The notes under the pieces: generated by a model
What the model saw: only the letters and a program-made list of their open reading frames with translations
The model's database searches: none
What the model was told of the DNA's origin: nothing
Assembly (NCBI GenBank): GCA_963082875.1
Contig: OY720099.1
Span: 8,618,001 to 8,682,000, forward strand
Direction: 5' to 3'
Length of the DNA: 64,000 bases
Source of the DNA: Corella eumyota
Lineage: Eukaryota; Chordata; Ascidiacea; Phlebobranchia; Corellidae
Position numbers and translations under genes: made by a program
In this document: piece by piece, positions 46,542-61,700 of the stretch
How the letters are laid out: the number at the start of each line of letters is the position of its first letter
Numbering within the stretch: the first letter of the stretch is position 1

Positions 46542-49500
46542 ATGTCAGAGAAAGGAAATCGAAGAAAAAAAAGTAATTTAGTTGGAAATCAATATAGAAG
46601 AAGAAGCAAAGCATCATTCACAGTAATTATATTTTTAATAATAAATATAATATTAATGTCGTCTATTTTTATTACTAAGATTTTACTGAGTATTTGACAT
46701 TTATAAAATATACAGAATGTCTGAATGGTTTAGGGTTTGATTTATTTTATTTATTAGATTCATTCTAATTTATTTGAACCTTTTAATTTATTCGATTTGG
46801 ATGTTTTATTGGCACTTACCGCGAATTTCAAGTTATTTTAGTTTTTCCCTATTCTTACTTAAAATATTTAAGATAAAATCTATTCTGGATAAAACAAATT
46901 AATTAGTTGCTGTAGAAGTAAATATGTGAATTACAAGTTAGGTATATAATGTAACGATATCGTAGTTATATATATTGTAGGTTGTACGTAAGTATTCGTA
47001 TAAAAATAGTGTTTTCATGTTAGAACACAATAAAAAATTATTTATGTTAAGCTTTTGGTTGTTTTGCAAAACTTAGCACAAAATCAGAAATACCTTTTAA
47101 ATTCTTGTCTTTGATATAGTAAACAGGGTTATATTATTACTTTGTTCCAAAATCTTTTGTTAACCTAAAAAGCTACAACAAGAGTATTGTAATGTAACAC
47201 CTTTGCCACTGTGCCAGGCTTTATGTACAATTTAATTTAATATAGACCAAACATTGAGTGTTGTTTAGTATACTTTTAAATCTATAATGAATGATGTGTT
47301 ATAAAATACAAGCTACGCATGCCATTGTTACCACTTTAAACTTTTTAAAACAATGGTTTTTAAAATATCTTGATTAAATTTTGTGTACCAACTTTTTTAT
47401 CTTTATTTACACAAAAATTGAAGATGTTATAACATCAATAGACTGGGCTTGTGTTTTGTCTGTACAGTAGTTATTACTTTATTTTTAGATTATCTTAGCA
47501 ATAAAAAATTATCAGTTTAATTAATATAGTTTGGTCCAAATTACTTAGTATTTTTTATGAATTTAATTTTATTTATTCTTAATAAAAAAAATAATGTTTT
47601 TTTATAGTATCAAGCCCAACTTAATCATGTCCTTGGACTCACCTTGAAGAATAATTGTTCTTTCACCTGTGACCCCCATTCAGGGTTACTAGCTTACCCC
47701 GCAGGGTGTGTTATTGTCCTTTTTAACCCCTGGACTGAAAAACAAAGTCACATTTTTAATCCTGGACAAAAAACTTTAACTTGTATGCGGTTTTCTAATG
47801 ATGGAACTTTAATAGTAACTGGAGAAGTAAGTTTAGTTAAGCCTACTATTTTTTACATTTTTAAGGCACATGAAACATATTTAAATGCCATAAATTGTGT
47901 GAAAAATATGTCTTTGAATGGTTTTTAATTAAATATTTAATAAATATAAATATATTACGCTTAAAAAAATTTTAATTAATTTTTTTTTTATAATAAGTTC
48001 TTCATAATAATCTACTTAATAAAAAATCTTAAAATAAGGTCTTTGCTAAACAAGCTTTGTGGTAATATTTTAAGATTTATAAAGAACATAAACTCTATGT
48101 TTAATTTGTAAAGATCGGTTTTAATTCGAATTCTACTTTGTGGTTTTTTGTATTTATTTTAGTGTAAAATATGATTTTTAACTGACAGGAAGGTAAATTT
48201 GTATTGGCTAGCAGTTAGTTCTATTAACTTAGAAATGAAAGCACTTTTTCTTTTTTATTTACCTAATGTCGAAACTTGTTTGTAGAGCGGTAATCAGCCT
48301 TGCGTTCGTGTGTTTTCTGTCCAGGAAAAATGCCAAGTTAACCTTTTCTCCGCCCACAAATTCGGAATTTCGTGCGTAGCGTTTTCTCCAAATTCAAAAT
48401 ATGCAATTTCTATCGGACACCAGCATGATATGCTTATTAACGTGTGGGACTTAAAAGTAATAAAAACTAAAATCAACAATTTAAAATTCTATATATATTA
48501 TAAATAAGTAAATTAGAAACTCCTTAACCCTTTGTTATGGTACTTTTAATTTTAAATATATAAAATTATACAAGATACCCAATTTATATTTAAATTGAAA
48601 TTATGTTGCCCCTTATAACTGGAATAAAAAAAAAATTAATAATTATTTTAATATTTTTTTGATTAGCGAAATACCTTGGCTGCTTCAAACAAAGTTTCAA
48701 CTAAAATTAAAGCTGTCAGTTTTGCTGATGACAGTAGTTATTTTGTTACTGTTGGTAATAGATTGGTAAAGTTTTGGTATTTGGACAATCCTAATGGTTC
48801 AGATGTAAGTTTAAGTTTTAAGATTTGTGTCTTAAAGATTTTTCAAGGGACTTTAATAGGGGGTTACAACATTTAGATGCATTTAATAGTTATAAATAAC
48901 TAAGTCTTTAGACAAATAGGGTGGTTATAACATTATGACATGTTTGAATTTTAAATTTCCTTATTGTGCTTAATATTAATAAAATTAGGTAGGCATGAAT
49001 TAATATCTTATGTAGTTATCAAAATTATTTAATTTTTTTAGAAAACTCCTCTACCGTTAAAATTTCGTTCTGCACTTTTAGAGTCCCTCCCAAATCACAT
49101 GTTTTGTGATGTAACTTGTGCAGTTGGTGTGGAATACACTTATGCTTGCACCAAATTAGGAATTTTGTGTCAGTTTACTGCAAAAAGAACAGTTAAAAAG
49201 CATATCCAAATAGAGGTAAATTACCATTTGTTTTGCTAGCTACAACTGCTGTTTTTTTTTCTTGCTATTATCCTAGTTAATCAATAGCGAAAGTGTTTGA
49301 ACTTCGAAAAATAATAATTAACGTTAAGTAACTCTTACTTACTTATTATCATTTAGAAAATTTTCTATTTTAGTTCTACATTTTTTTATTTAAAATGTAT
49401 TTTTTTTTGGTGTTGAAAATTTCAGTGTGGAACAGCACGAAGTTTAAGTATATTTGACAACATGATATTATGTGGTTGTGCACAGGGTTGTATTCATATA

Positions 49501-52500
49501 TATGACTTACTAACCCTGGATTTTATCAAAGAAATTACCCCACCTGCCCAAATTGGGTAAGTGTTTAGCATGATGTGTATTTTAAAGTACTTTTTTTAAT
49601 TTTAGTTGTTTTTGTATGTTGACTTATTTATTATTTTTTTCACCAGTGAGATTGTTTAGTTGTTAGAACACTTGGTTTTATTACATAAGATCCTGGGTTC
49701 AATTTTGAATGTATTAATTATGTGGCACCCTTGAATAAGACCTAAGGTTGAGTCAAGGTTGCTAATGTTACTTTATGTGAGGGTGTCAAGATGGCTTTTT
49801 AACATTAGGAATAAAGAGATGTTATTTTTTTTGTTATTTCTTTTAATATGAGCTGTGTGTTTTTAGTTTTATACTTTTAACAAACAATTTCTTGTTAAAT
49901 CCCTGTTTCATGAACAGCTTTATATCGCCTGTATACTAAATTTTATTAGAAGTTTATTTTGTGGTTTTGTTGTGAAAAATTAATGATGCCTAAAGCTAAG
50001 TCATCACTTTACAAGTGTTGCACCACCATGGCTGTTACATTTTTATGTTTCCATGCTCTGTTTAAACTAGAGCTTTTATTGTAGTGTAATTAAAAGTTAA
50101 ATTTAGACGTTGTCATTATTTTTATTTCCGTATTTGTTTTAAATATTTCAAGTTTAATCTATATCAACATTATCCTGAAGTTGTTATTATTTAAAGTACT
50201 TCGCGGTTTTAGGTTGAAGGTATTGTCATTTATTTATTCTAAATGGTCAGTTATTAAGAAGCTATCTACTTAACTTCAACCTTTATTGACATAGACACCA
50301 TTGGCTTAAGCAAACTTTACAAACTATCTTTCTTTTTTTGTGCTAGATAGTTGTTTAACTAACAATATCATATAGCCCAAAAGACAGTTGATAATTTATT
50401 AGAACTTTAAATATGCCATTGATTCTTGACAATATTTTTTTAATATTTTAAAAATTTTTGGTATATTTAATATATTTTTTTTTTGATTTTTGATAATAAT
50501 TTGAGTTTTGTATTTGTTTTCAGTATTTTTTATATTTTGAATTGGCTTTGAAAGTAATTAAGTAAAAAAAATAATTTGTTTAGTAAATTATTGGTTAATG
50601 TTATATTTTTTGTAATGTTTACAATAACTCTTTTATTACCAAGTTGCATTAAATAAATAAAGCTTGATAGGTAATATTAATAATATTGTTATTGTTAAAA
50701 TCTATATAATAGTAATTAGTGACCACTATTATTACAAATATATATTTTAATATATACGTTTGTCTAATTAATAGGCTTTTAAAAAAAAATGATGTTTGTG
50801 GTGTGCAGGTAAATTATTATAGGCAAATATTAGTTGCGAGTTTTGACCATATTACACTATTTGCCTAACTGTAAACCCAAGTCTTGAGAGTATATTTCAA
50901 TAAAATTATTCTAATTGTATTGTGTAAAAAAAAATTAAACATTTTGTATAAATTTTAATTAAAGTAATCTCAAATTGCAAATTTAGATTTTTGAAAAATG
51001 AGATTATAGCTATGGCTGTCGATGTTCGAAATTTATGGATGCATTGTGTATTTGCTGATCACTCAATTGTTATATATGACATGATGGATTCAAACAATCC
51101 AGAAGTTACCTTTCTTTCTCAATACCATAACTCTTGTGTATGGGATGTAAAGGTAAATTTTTTAGATTAAATGGTTATGAGTAAAGGTGTGAGAAAAGAT
51201 TTTTTTTTCTATTTATTTATTTTTGATGTAAAAAAGTTGGCATTATGGCCTAAACTTAGAGTAACATACCACGACCCAGTCTTGATTTATCTTTGGCAGT
51301 TTTATATATTATTAAATATAATTGTCCGATAGTTAATTAGCTGATTGTTTTTTTGGCTTAGCAGAAGTTTATACGGTTAATAGCCTTTTACTTAAACAGC
51401 ATGATAGCAGTAGGAATCAAACCAAGGACTTTATGTAGTAATTTCAAGGGCTCTTACTACTTAACAACATCACAATGCTGGCCTTAAACCCTATAAATTA
51501 CCCTTACAATACAGTTTCTATTTGGGCCCATAAACACTTATAAATATATACATAAAAATCACTTTCGTTAGAATAATATGTGTTAAATTACCCTGTGTTT
51601 AAAATACTTTCAAAATACATTTTAAGATGACACTGACATTTTTTTAGATGTTGCCTTACAGCTCAGAATGTACCACACTACCAACTGATTGTTTTATAAC
51701 TTGTTCAAGTGATGGAACAGCAAGAGCTTGGACATACACAAATACTTACGTAAATCATAATATTTTAATAATGTTCAAGTTTTATATAAGTTGTTTGATG
51801 TTTTCTTTGAAGTTAAATGTTTTTCGACTTTTTATTATTTTACTTGTTTTGTGGTTTTACATATTTTTTGGTGAGCTAAACATTTTCTTTATCTTAAGTA
51901 AATCTATTTATTTAAATTAAACTTGAAAAATAACTTGACCAATGACCAATACCGATTTATAAGTGTTAAAACTACTCTAATTTTTTTTAATTGCTGTGTG
52001 TTTCTACAATAGGGTATAATAGAAATAACTAGATTTATTTGATAAATAAAATATGGTTCGAAATCATTTCATTCTTTTTTATAAATATAATTTATTTAGT
52101 AGGTTTATTAATTAAATTATGAATTTAAATATGAACTTTTTTATATTTAAACCTAATTTTAACAAACGAACACGCATTCATTGATATTGTAATAGAAAAG
52201 TAAACTAAATTTAAAAGCAAAATACCGATCTTAATTTTTTAGTAATCAAACGAGTATTAAAATATAATAATAACAAAACAATTAAAAATACAAAATTTAC
52301 ACATTTTTGACTTATACTGTAACATTTTACTTAAATTTTCAACCAATATTTTTTACTTTAATAGACAGCGAAAAGGACGATTTTTGACGGCGACCAGAAC
52401 GCTATTAAATTATTCAAGCGTTAAACTCACACTGATTCGTTATTTTATAAAAAAAAAACTAAAATAATGATTAAACGATATTTAGCTAGAGTTAAATCTT

Positions 52501-52739
52501 CATTTTAAATAGCAACATACAAAATAATAATAACAACAACATATTAAAATTTCAGAAAATTTAATCTTTAAATTTTAATAATAAAATATATTAATTAGTA
52601 ATTAGTGACATTTAAATGTCGTAAATAGGAGGTTTGCGATTCGTTGGGATAATAACAAACATACTAAAAATTTAGAACTTTTAGTTTTAAAGAACAAAAG
52701 TTATCGTCTTTCAAAATTCTGACTAGAAAGAATAAAAAC

Positions 52740-52774
<35 letters not shown>

Positions 52775-55700
52775 CACTGACAATAACAATATGTTTCGAA
52801 ATCTAAGATTTCGAACCATAATTAATTTTTAAGCTTTTATTTATAAAATGTTTTTCCTTAATGTAAGTGGGTCAACTTACAGCTAAAAAATCACTTTGGC
52901 ACTATCTTAAATTGCCTTTGCTACTTTAAATATTATTAATATGGTATATTGCCTGATCATTACTTTGTTTATTGTTTTTATACAGAACTTGGTGAAAGTT
53001 ATTAAATTGGAGGACGCTCATGAGCAAATAAGTGGAAATACAGAAGTGGATGGCTTAAAAACTGAGGCACGAAGTCTTTGTATTCGACATGATGGAAGAC
53101 ATTTGGCAGTAGGAGATAAAACAGGAAATATTCAGTAAGTTAAATGGTGGTGTATTGGTTAAAACACTTGGCTTTACAACATAAGGTCGGTTTGATCTTC
53201 AATGCTTCTATGTGATAGCAATCTTGACTCGTGCTCAATTGGCAGGTTAACTATGTAGCAGTATGCTAAATACTATTTACAACTGCCACAACTGCTAAAA
53301 TTAATTTAAAACCAGGACTGGATAACAAATGTTACCATTTGTTTAGGCTGTAAAATTTTGTTTTTAACAACAAGGATAAAGATGTTCCAAAAAAAAATTA
53401 AATATTTTTTATTTAATTTTTATGTATGTGATCCCAAAATCACTCTTTTCGTTATTTTTTCATAGTTTAACATATTTTATACATATTTCTGTGTATTTTA
53501 GTTGGAAGTTTATTCTTATTTTTTTATTCTTAGTATTTTTGATTTGGAAACATTTGAGAAAGTCTCCTTTATTCCAACACACGATGGCGATGTTTTATGC
53601 TTGGATTTTATATCTTCGGGGTCACTGGGTGATATGCTTGCATCGGCGAGCCGTGACCGTTGTGTTCATACTTTTGTTGGCGAGAGTTACACTCCAACGC
53701 ACACAATAAGTGACCACTCGGCGTCAGTGTCAGCAATAAAATTTGCTCATAAAGATTCGGAGGTAACTTGTTAAAAAAAATAAAATTTTATTGACAATAA
53801 AAATTAAATTTTAAATAAGCTTTAATAAAAGAATAAATATATTTAATGACTTTTTAATTTTCTTACTAAAATAAAAAGTTTTTTTTTTAAATAATACGAA
53901 AAATTTTTTTTTTTATCGAGGTTCGGCTTATCACTTGTGGATCTGACAGATCTTTATATTTCTGTGGAGTTAATATGAATAATGATTCAGGAAAAGTTGA
54001 AATAACAAGGGAACAACATATCGTTGAGATACATTCAATGGTGGACATGACAGTGCTGGAGTAAGTAGCATTTACTATTACTTTTATCTTTTGGTCTACT
54101 TTAAATAGTGAAAGTGAAATGTCTTTAAAGGCAAAATTATGTTTTTTAAGTTCTTGAGGTTTGTTTGTTAAGTGTAAACTTGGTAAAGTAGTTTTAAAAA
54201 AAAAATATTTTTTTTATTTGCCGCCTAACCAACTTTTTTTAATGAGTCTAATGACAATAAGTTATTTTAATTACTCACATATTACCAAAAACAATGTACC
54301 GAATAGACATCAGACCAAAAACAATGTACCGAATAGACATCAGACCAAAAACCATGTGTCTAAAAACGTCATTTTACAGACAATGTGACATTTTATTTAC
54401 CCTTCTTTACCTTAACTTTTCTTTATGAAATGGGCTTTAATTTCTAAAAAATGTTTACCTAAATGTCAGTGAAAAGCCATTTTTAATTTTGGTTTTCAGA
54501 GATATTATTGATCAAATAGTTTTAGATAATACAGGTAGCTACAAACTTTATTATGTTTTGTTCTTAACTATGTTAAGGTAAATAGGATTATAATAATTTA
54601 AATATTAAACTATTAAACAAAATCAAAACTGTCATTAATTTTTTGAGATAGTTTAAGTATAAATAACGCATCTAAGTCATACAATATGTTGATGAATAAG
54701 ACAAAGATTTTAATATGAGAAAACTTATTATATTGTTGTAGTGAATATGTAGTAGCGGCACTCCTTTATGCTTTGTTGTTTAAGTATAACTAAAGATGTA
54801 CTCACACTTTGAGTGTAAACAATACAGCTGGCTTTCAAATATTTTTAAGATTTTTTAATCTTAAATTTTTATGTTAAATAGAAATTTTTTTTGCAATGTT
54901 ACTTTGGGTAAATTGTTGGTTGCACATTTGAATGGATTTTAAGTATATGTTAGCTTAATTAATTGCATTGGTAAATAACCTATAATTTTATATATATTTG
55001 GTTTAACTGTGGGTTTTGTTATTATTATTATTATTATATACTCCTTTTTTATAATTAACTTTTAATACCACTTATATAACAGATTTTTAAAGACTATTTT
55101 TGTTACAATCTCCAATACTAAAAATCAAATGCTTGAATTTTAGCCAAATTATCAAATTCGTAAAAAAAATAACTTTTAAAGTTACTATATATTGAAACAA
55201 TAGCTTTTTTTAATAGAGTTTCATGTATGAAACTAGTTTAATTTTAGGTGGCTAAGAAGGTCAAATATTTTAGAATTATTTTGATCATTTTTACATAGAA
55301 ATAAATTTTACTATTATGCCATAAAAAGCATATCTGGCATAATTTAATGCGGAATTTAGATGAAATTCCTTAATTTTTGAAGGTTTTTGTTCTGTAGAAT
55401 TATTTAGATCTTTTAACATGTTTTTAGCTTTAAGTTTTCTTCATTTGTTAATTTCAATTTTTCAGTTTTCATAAATTCCTGCTCTACCAATTTTCTCATA
55501 AACACCTTCTTCAATATTAGACTCACAATTATTTTCTTCATTTATTTCATTATTCATCTCTAGATTGTTTTCATAAAAACCTAGGTTATTCTCATAATTA
55601 TGCTCTTGGCTGTTTTCAAAACTGCTTTCTTGATTGTAAGAAATACGATTTAAAGTTGGTAGATTGACTGGAAAAAGTTGAATTCCAGTAGTTTCAGGCA

Positions 55701-58700
55701 TATTGTGATCTGTTAATTATATACATTAGTGTAACATACAATATAGATTATTATTTTTGTACAAATGTAATTATTGATATTGAAAAAATGGTGAAGTGGT
55801 TATTTTTTATAGGCTTCACTACATAAGGTCCTTGGTTTGACCCCCGCCTTTTGCATACTTAGCGCTCTTAAGTAAGACAAGTTGGCTTTTTCATATATTG
55901 GATATGGATAAAAAACGATAAAAAAACGATAAAATAAACAACGATAAGAACTACCTGTGATGTTTGTTGTTTTATTTTTAATTCTTAGTTTGAAAAGTAG
56001 ATATAGAATGACAATGATGAAAATAAGCAAAAACGTTCCTGCAACCACCAATCCAATTCCATATCCGGAGTTGTTAATAACCTATTTTAAAGTTTTTTTT
56101 GTGTTTTTAAAAATGGTAAATATATTAAGGTAAAATAAAATAATTTGTTAGATGGAATTATTAGGTAAACCTCTATTTGTTGTTGGTTGGCTGTATTAAT
56201 CACTGTAGGGCTGGGAGGTATATTTATCATGGTAGGGCTGAAAGGTGTAGCTGCAAATAAATGTTGAAAACTTATACCGACATTTAAATTAATTTTTATG
56301 TGTGAACTTTATGGTACTTCTTTAGTATAACTAGTAAATAGCCCACCTTATGGACTGCATTTTAATGGTCATAATATGGTTGCAACTTGCAAATAATGTA
56401 TACCAGTAGGGATGGGCTGAAATCCAAATTACTCGGATTCGACGAGCCCGAGTATTTTGTCGCGATACTCGGCCGAGTCCGAGTACTCGGTTATGACGTC
56501 ATTTAAACGTATATAACTGTTCACGAGAATCTTTCCCGCATAATTTTAAAACTGCAAAATTTGCCAAAAACACGTATTTATGGATTATAAAAGGTTTAAC
56601 GTTGGCAAAACTACTTACCGCTGATAGCAATATCATTTTAAGTCCAAACGAAAATGTTTAAGTCTCAAATTTATTATGCGTAAAATTTAGTAAAAAAAGT
56701 GTAGTAAAAAGTGTATTAGTTGCGCAATTGTTGCTTAAATAACGTAATATAATTGAGAGTAGATTATAAATTATTAGAAAAAGGCAAACCTCGTGTTTTT
56801 TTATGTTTAGTAAATCGTATACGATCTTAAATGACAAATTATTACTCGGCGTCCGAGTACTAAAGAATGCTCGACGAGCACGAGTATTAAAATATGCTTA
56901 ATACTCGGGCCGAGTACTCGGACTCGGATTCGATTGGCCCATCCCTATATACCAGTGTACATTTTGTTCACTAGGCTGGTTTATATAAAGATTTTTTATT
57001 TGTTTCTAATGGCCTAGTTTCAGTGCCAATAGGCAACACAGAAAAATAATGCAAGCTGTAAATTTTAACAATTTTATTAATGTGCCATACTGCTTGTTTT
57101 ATTAATTTACTTAAATTTTAGTTAGCGTTACTTACAAGGTAGTGCCCGTTGACATATAAATCTTTCTAAATGATAACATCTATCATTATTCCACTCTGAA
57201 TTCCATCCATTGACCAAAACACAATTTTCTTCTTCACTGTTAGGTTCATAAATATTCCAGTTAGATTGGCTTGTTAGTAAAGTTGTCTTATCAGACCAAA
57301 TAAATGAGGATTGGTTTGATCTTGTTAAGCCAATGTAGTATACAGAACTTTGTCCTAGTTTTTAAAATTAAAAAAGTTAAAAATAAAAAATTTATCTTTT
57401 TATTAACAACATATTTTAATAATTTTGTGTACCTCTAACGGAAAGAATTGCTTTTTTGATAAATTCACGAATCTCAGGAGTTTTAAGAGTTGCTAATTTG
57501 CAATCCATTATCAAACATTGAATTAGTGCGGACTCATAAGTATACCCCCAACCACTAATATAATATTCTACACCCTCATGTTTAAACCATTGTTGCCCAT
57601 AAACCAGATTTAGGATTACCATTAAAAAACTTAAAACTACTCTGTTCATTTTGCTATTTCCTCTGGTGTTTTTTTTTTTCGATTTTAAGCATTTATATCC
57701 TGTTAAATAGGGTTATTATAAGTTAATGACAGTGACACATCATATGACATTGTCTTATGTCAAAGAAGTGGTAATGAGTGGATTTTGTATATTAACATTA
57801 AAGTGGGTGTTTAAAAAAATAGAACTACAAGATTTTTGCTTGTATTTAACAGATTTTTTTATGTGTCATCCTTAAATAAATGCGTAACAATGCGTAACAA
57901 TTAACTTTAATTAACATTTTTGTAACATATTGTGTGGGGTTTTTAAATGTTATTTTGAAATAATATTATTTTTATTACTGGCCCATGGTTTGTTAATTAT
58001 ACTGGGCGGTCTAAAGTTACTTAATACAATTATTACTATTTAATAATTTTGGCTAGTTGTAAAAAAAGATTACTGCTTTAATAACCAATATAAAATAAGT
58101 CGTGGAAAGTTTACTTGAATATAATTTTCTTTTTAATTTATTTAATAAATTTCATTTTTATTTTCTAGTGACTCAGTTTTAGTTGCTTGTGGGTCAAATT
58201 TGCGGGAGTACGACATCATTGGGGGTAAACTGAAAAGGTGTTTTAGGGGGAGCGAAACCACTCAAACGATTTTACGAGTTACCGTTGATGACCAGCGAAC
58301 AATGATCGCAACTTCTTGCTCTGATAAAAATATCTACATTCTTGGATTTGTGACAAGTAAGTTGCGAAATCTGATAGCACTGAAAACTTTTTTTTAGCAA
58401 AAACACTATTTTACCTTTTATGATACCTTTTACAATAACCCCCTTCTTACTTAAACCTACAACAAGAAAATGTCTTTTTATTTCTAAAAAAGATAACTTA
58501 AATTTCTGTAAAATTGGGTTTTTGAAATTTGGATTTTAGAGATATTTTTAAAACTAATAAATAATTTTTTTAGTTGGTAAATTAATAAAAATTAAATATT
58601 TTTTGAATTAATATATTTTTTATGCTTAAAATTTCTTGTGAGTAATTTAAATTAAGTTGGTATAAATAATTTAAATTCTATCCACACACACATATATATA

Positions 58701-61700
58701 TAGGGATTAATTGAAATTCATTAAATATTTATTTAAAATTTAGTCAATAAATAAAATGAAGTTTATCAATAGGTGTTTAAACTACATAATATTGTTATTA
58801 TAAATTATTTTTCCATATTAATAACTACATTGTTTGCCATTTTAAAAACTAAATTATAAGTTTGTTATGGTTTTTTCAAACTTTAGGGACATAGAAATAG
58901 TGAAATGCAAAAATCCTAAAAATGATGTGATTAATATGTATTAAAAATTGCAAAGTAATAATAGCCTATTTTGAACTGCATTTTCATTATAGTAATCTAG
59001 TTGAACTTGCAACTAATATTTATTCTGTGATAACCCCCATAAACCACTCACCATAAACAGAAGTTTTATTTATTTTGATACTCATGTATTGTACATACAT
59101 TTACATAATTAAACATGTCTTCCACTAGGTTTTATAATATTAGATGGTGATTATCAAGTTAGGTTAGAGCACATGAACTTTTCGGGGATCGTAACTGTAG
59201 TTAATTTAAGAACCATGAAGTACATATGATCCCGAATTTTAATTTTTTTTTATAGCTGACTGCATGTGTGTACTTAGTGGTCATTCAGAAGTTGTGGTTT
59301 CGCTTGAGTTTGATCTCCACAATCATCTTCTTTCTGCTTCAGCGGACAGCTGCGTCTTCGTCTGGGAGCTCAATCACCGGGTGGCATTGGATGTTAAATC
59401 GTTGAACAATGTTGCCCCCACAAGTGGTAAAAAATTCAACATTTTTTAAACATTTCTTGCAAGCTTAAGTTTTTCGTGTAAAATATTTCAATGTTTTTTT
59501 TATATATTTCTTTTCTTAAAAAGATTTTTTAAATCAAGAAATAGTAAAAAAATTGAAATTTTTTATTTCTAATTTTTTAAAATTTTAGCAGGGACAACTC
59601 CAGAAGCAGATCTGAACACAACAGAATATTTTGGAGAAGTTAATCCTTCAGAAGATCTTCTGGATGTTAATTTTGAGTGTACTCCAAGAAGTGTTAACGG
59701 AGATGTGGTGGCCAATTTGTTTAATGATAAAGAACATGAACCTGAAAGTAGGTATATTTTATGAAGTTATTAGATAAATCCCTAATGCTTTTATGTTGTA
59801 ATGTCCTTTAGTAAGGCTACTTAAGGTTTAGATTTCTGCTAAGCCTGAAACCAATCACTAAATTAATTATCAGTTAACATCCTTAATTATATCCAAAACT
59901 ACTTAGCAACTTGGTACTTAGTTGGGGTAACAAATGTTGTATGATGTCCCTTAAAAGGTACTATGTATGATATAAACTTCTGTTAAGCTGACAACCAATC
60001 GACGGTCTAATTTAATTAGCAAGTAATTATGAAATCAACTTAAGACTGGTTCAGAGTAACCAAAACTAAGCCCTTTTTTATGCCATGAAGTCATCCTTTT
60101 CACATCCATAAAAAATACATACAAAAAGGGGCGCAACTTTATTAATAAAACAATGAATTGCTAAAAGTACTAAAAAGAATTTATTCTGTTTAGATACAAG
60201 TATTCCAATACAATCAAACATAGAAGTGAAGTCAAACTTGTCAGCCGATTTACCGAGTTGGGTGCTAAACCATCAAGTTAAAAATAGTGAAATTAATGGG
60301 GTTAAGACCAATACTTCACTGGAAAAATTTGGTGCTGGCCTAGAACAAGAAAAGGTAAGTTAAATTTCTTTATTTAGTACTATAGATTAATAAAAATTAC
60401 TAGTGGCCAGTAATTTTCCCAATCGAGGCTCATTTGTGCCTAAATTATATAAAGGGATATGCTACCTAAGTGTAAATCGGCAGAGAGACTCGTGTACGTA
60501 GACTTTGACAGATAGACTTGATAAAATCACAACCCTGCTTAAAGAAAATATTTTATTCTGTTTGACCGGAATATTTATTCTGTTTGGGTTGCTGGTCAAA
60601 AAAATTATGATTTTTAAGCTTAGCTTTCATGCCATTTTCTAATGAAAATCCCCTTAATTTTAAAACCAACATTGTCTGTTTTTGTTAACTGTACGATTAT
60701 TTTGACAGTGCAATATTATTACAATTTGACTAAAAATATATATAATGCTTATAAAATTTACAATTACAATTAGATAACGAAGGAGATGGGCAAATGGGAT
60801 CTAATTTCAGTCTCAAGTTTTATTGATAATGAAAAGGATTTAGACACTGATGAAATTTCTTCACAGGGAGAAATAGGTATTTACAAGTTATTTAAATTGT
60901 TTTTCTTCAGAAATTTTTTATATGTGCTAGTGTTTGCGTAAAAGTTAAAAAAAACTGTACCAAAAATAATTGACTAAATGGTCAATTTCCCAAATACCAA
61001 AATTTTAAAACGACACATTTTTTTTGAGAAATTGGGGGCAATAAAAATAATTGTTAAAAATTTCTATTGTTTTTAAGGTGAGTCTCTTGCCACTGAACTT
61101 AAGTTTTTAAATGAGACTTATGTCAAAAAAGTCGAGGAACTGGAAGAGGAGGAAGATGACAATACAGCTTCGATTCAACTTGAGTTATCTCAAGTTCTTG
61201 AGGAAAACTCATCAATTATTAACTCAATTAATAAAGAAATTAATTTATCTTTAAGTGAAATAACTCAAAAGGAAAACAAGGATACTGATTCTACAGAAAA
61301 CAGTAAGAAAACATTAAAAGTTCCAGACCAAAAATCGAATATTGATATCACCGCTGACTTGGATTTGTTACCTGTTAAAGATGAAAGCAAAAATTTAAAA
61401 CCAATCGAATTTTTGGAAGATTCACTTATAATTGTAAACTCGGAAGTCAAAAATAAGGATTCCGAAGATCAAAATTTAAAAGTTGAACCAGAAATTGAAA
61501 ACTTGAACGTTTTAAATGATAATGTATGTCTGAAAAATGAAATTGAAATAGGTAAACCGATTTCAGAAAATCAAGAAGTTACAAACTCCATAATTAAACC
61601 AGAAACTAATTTAAACCATCCACAATCAAATCATCCCGGTTTACCTACTCATCAGAATAATTCGAATTCAATCTCAGATTCTAATAAAAATGAACCTGAA

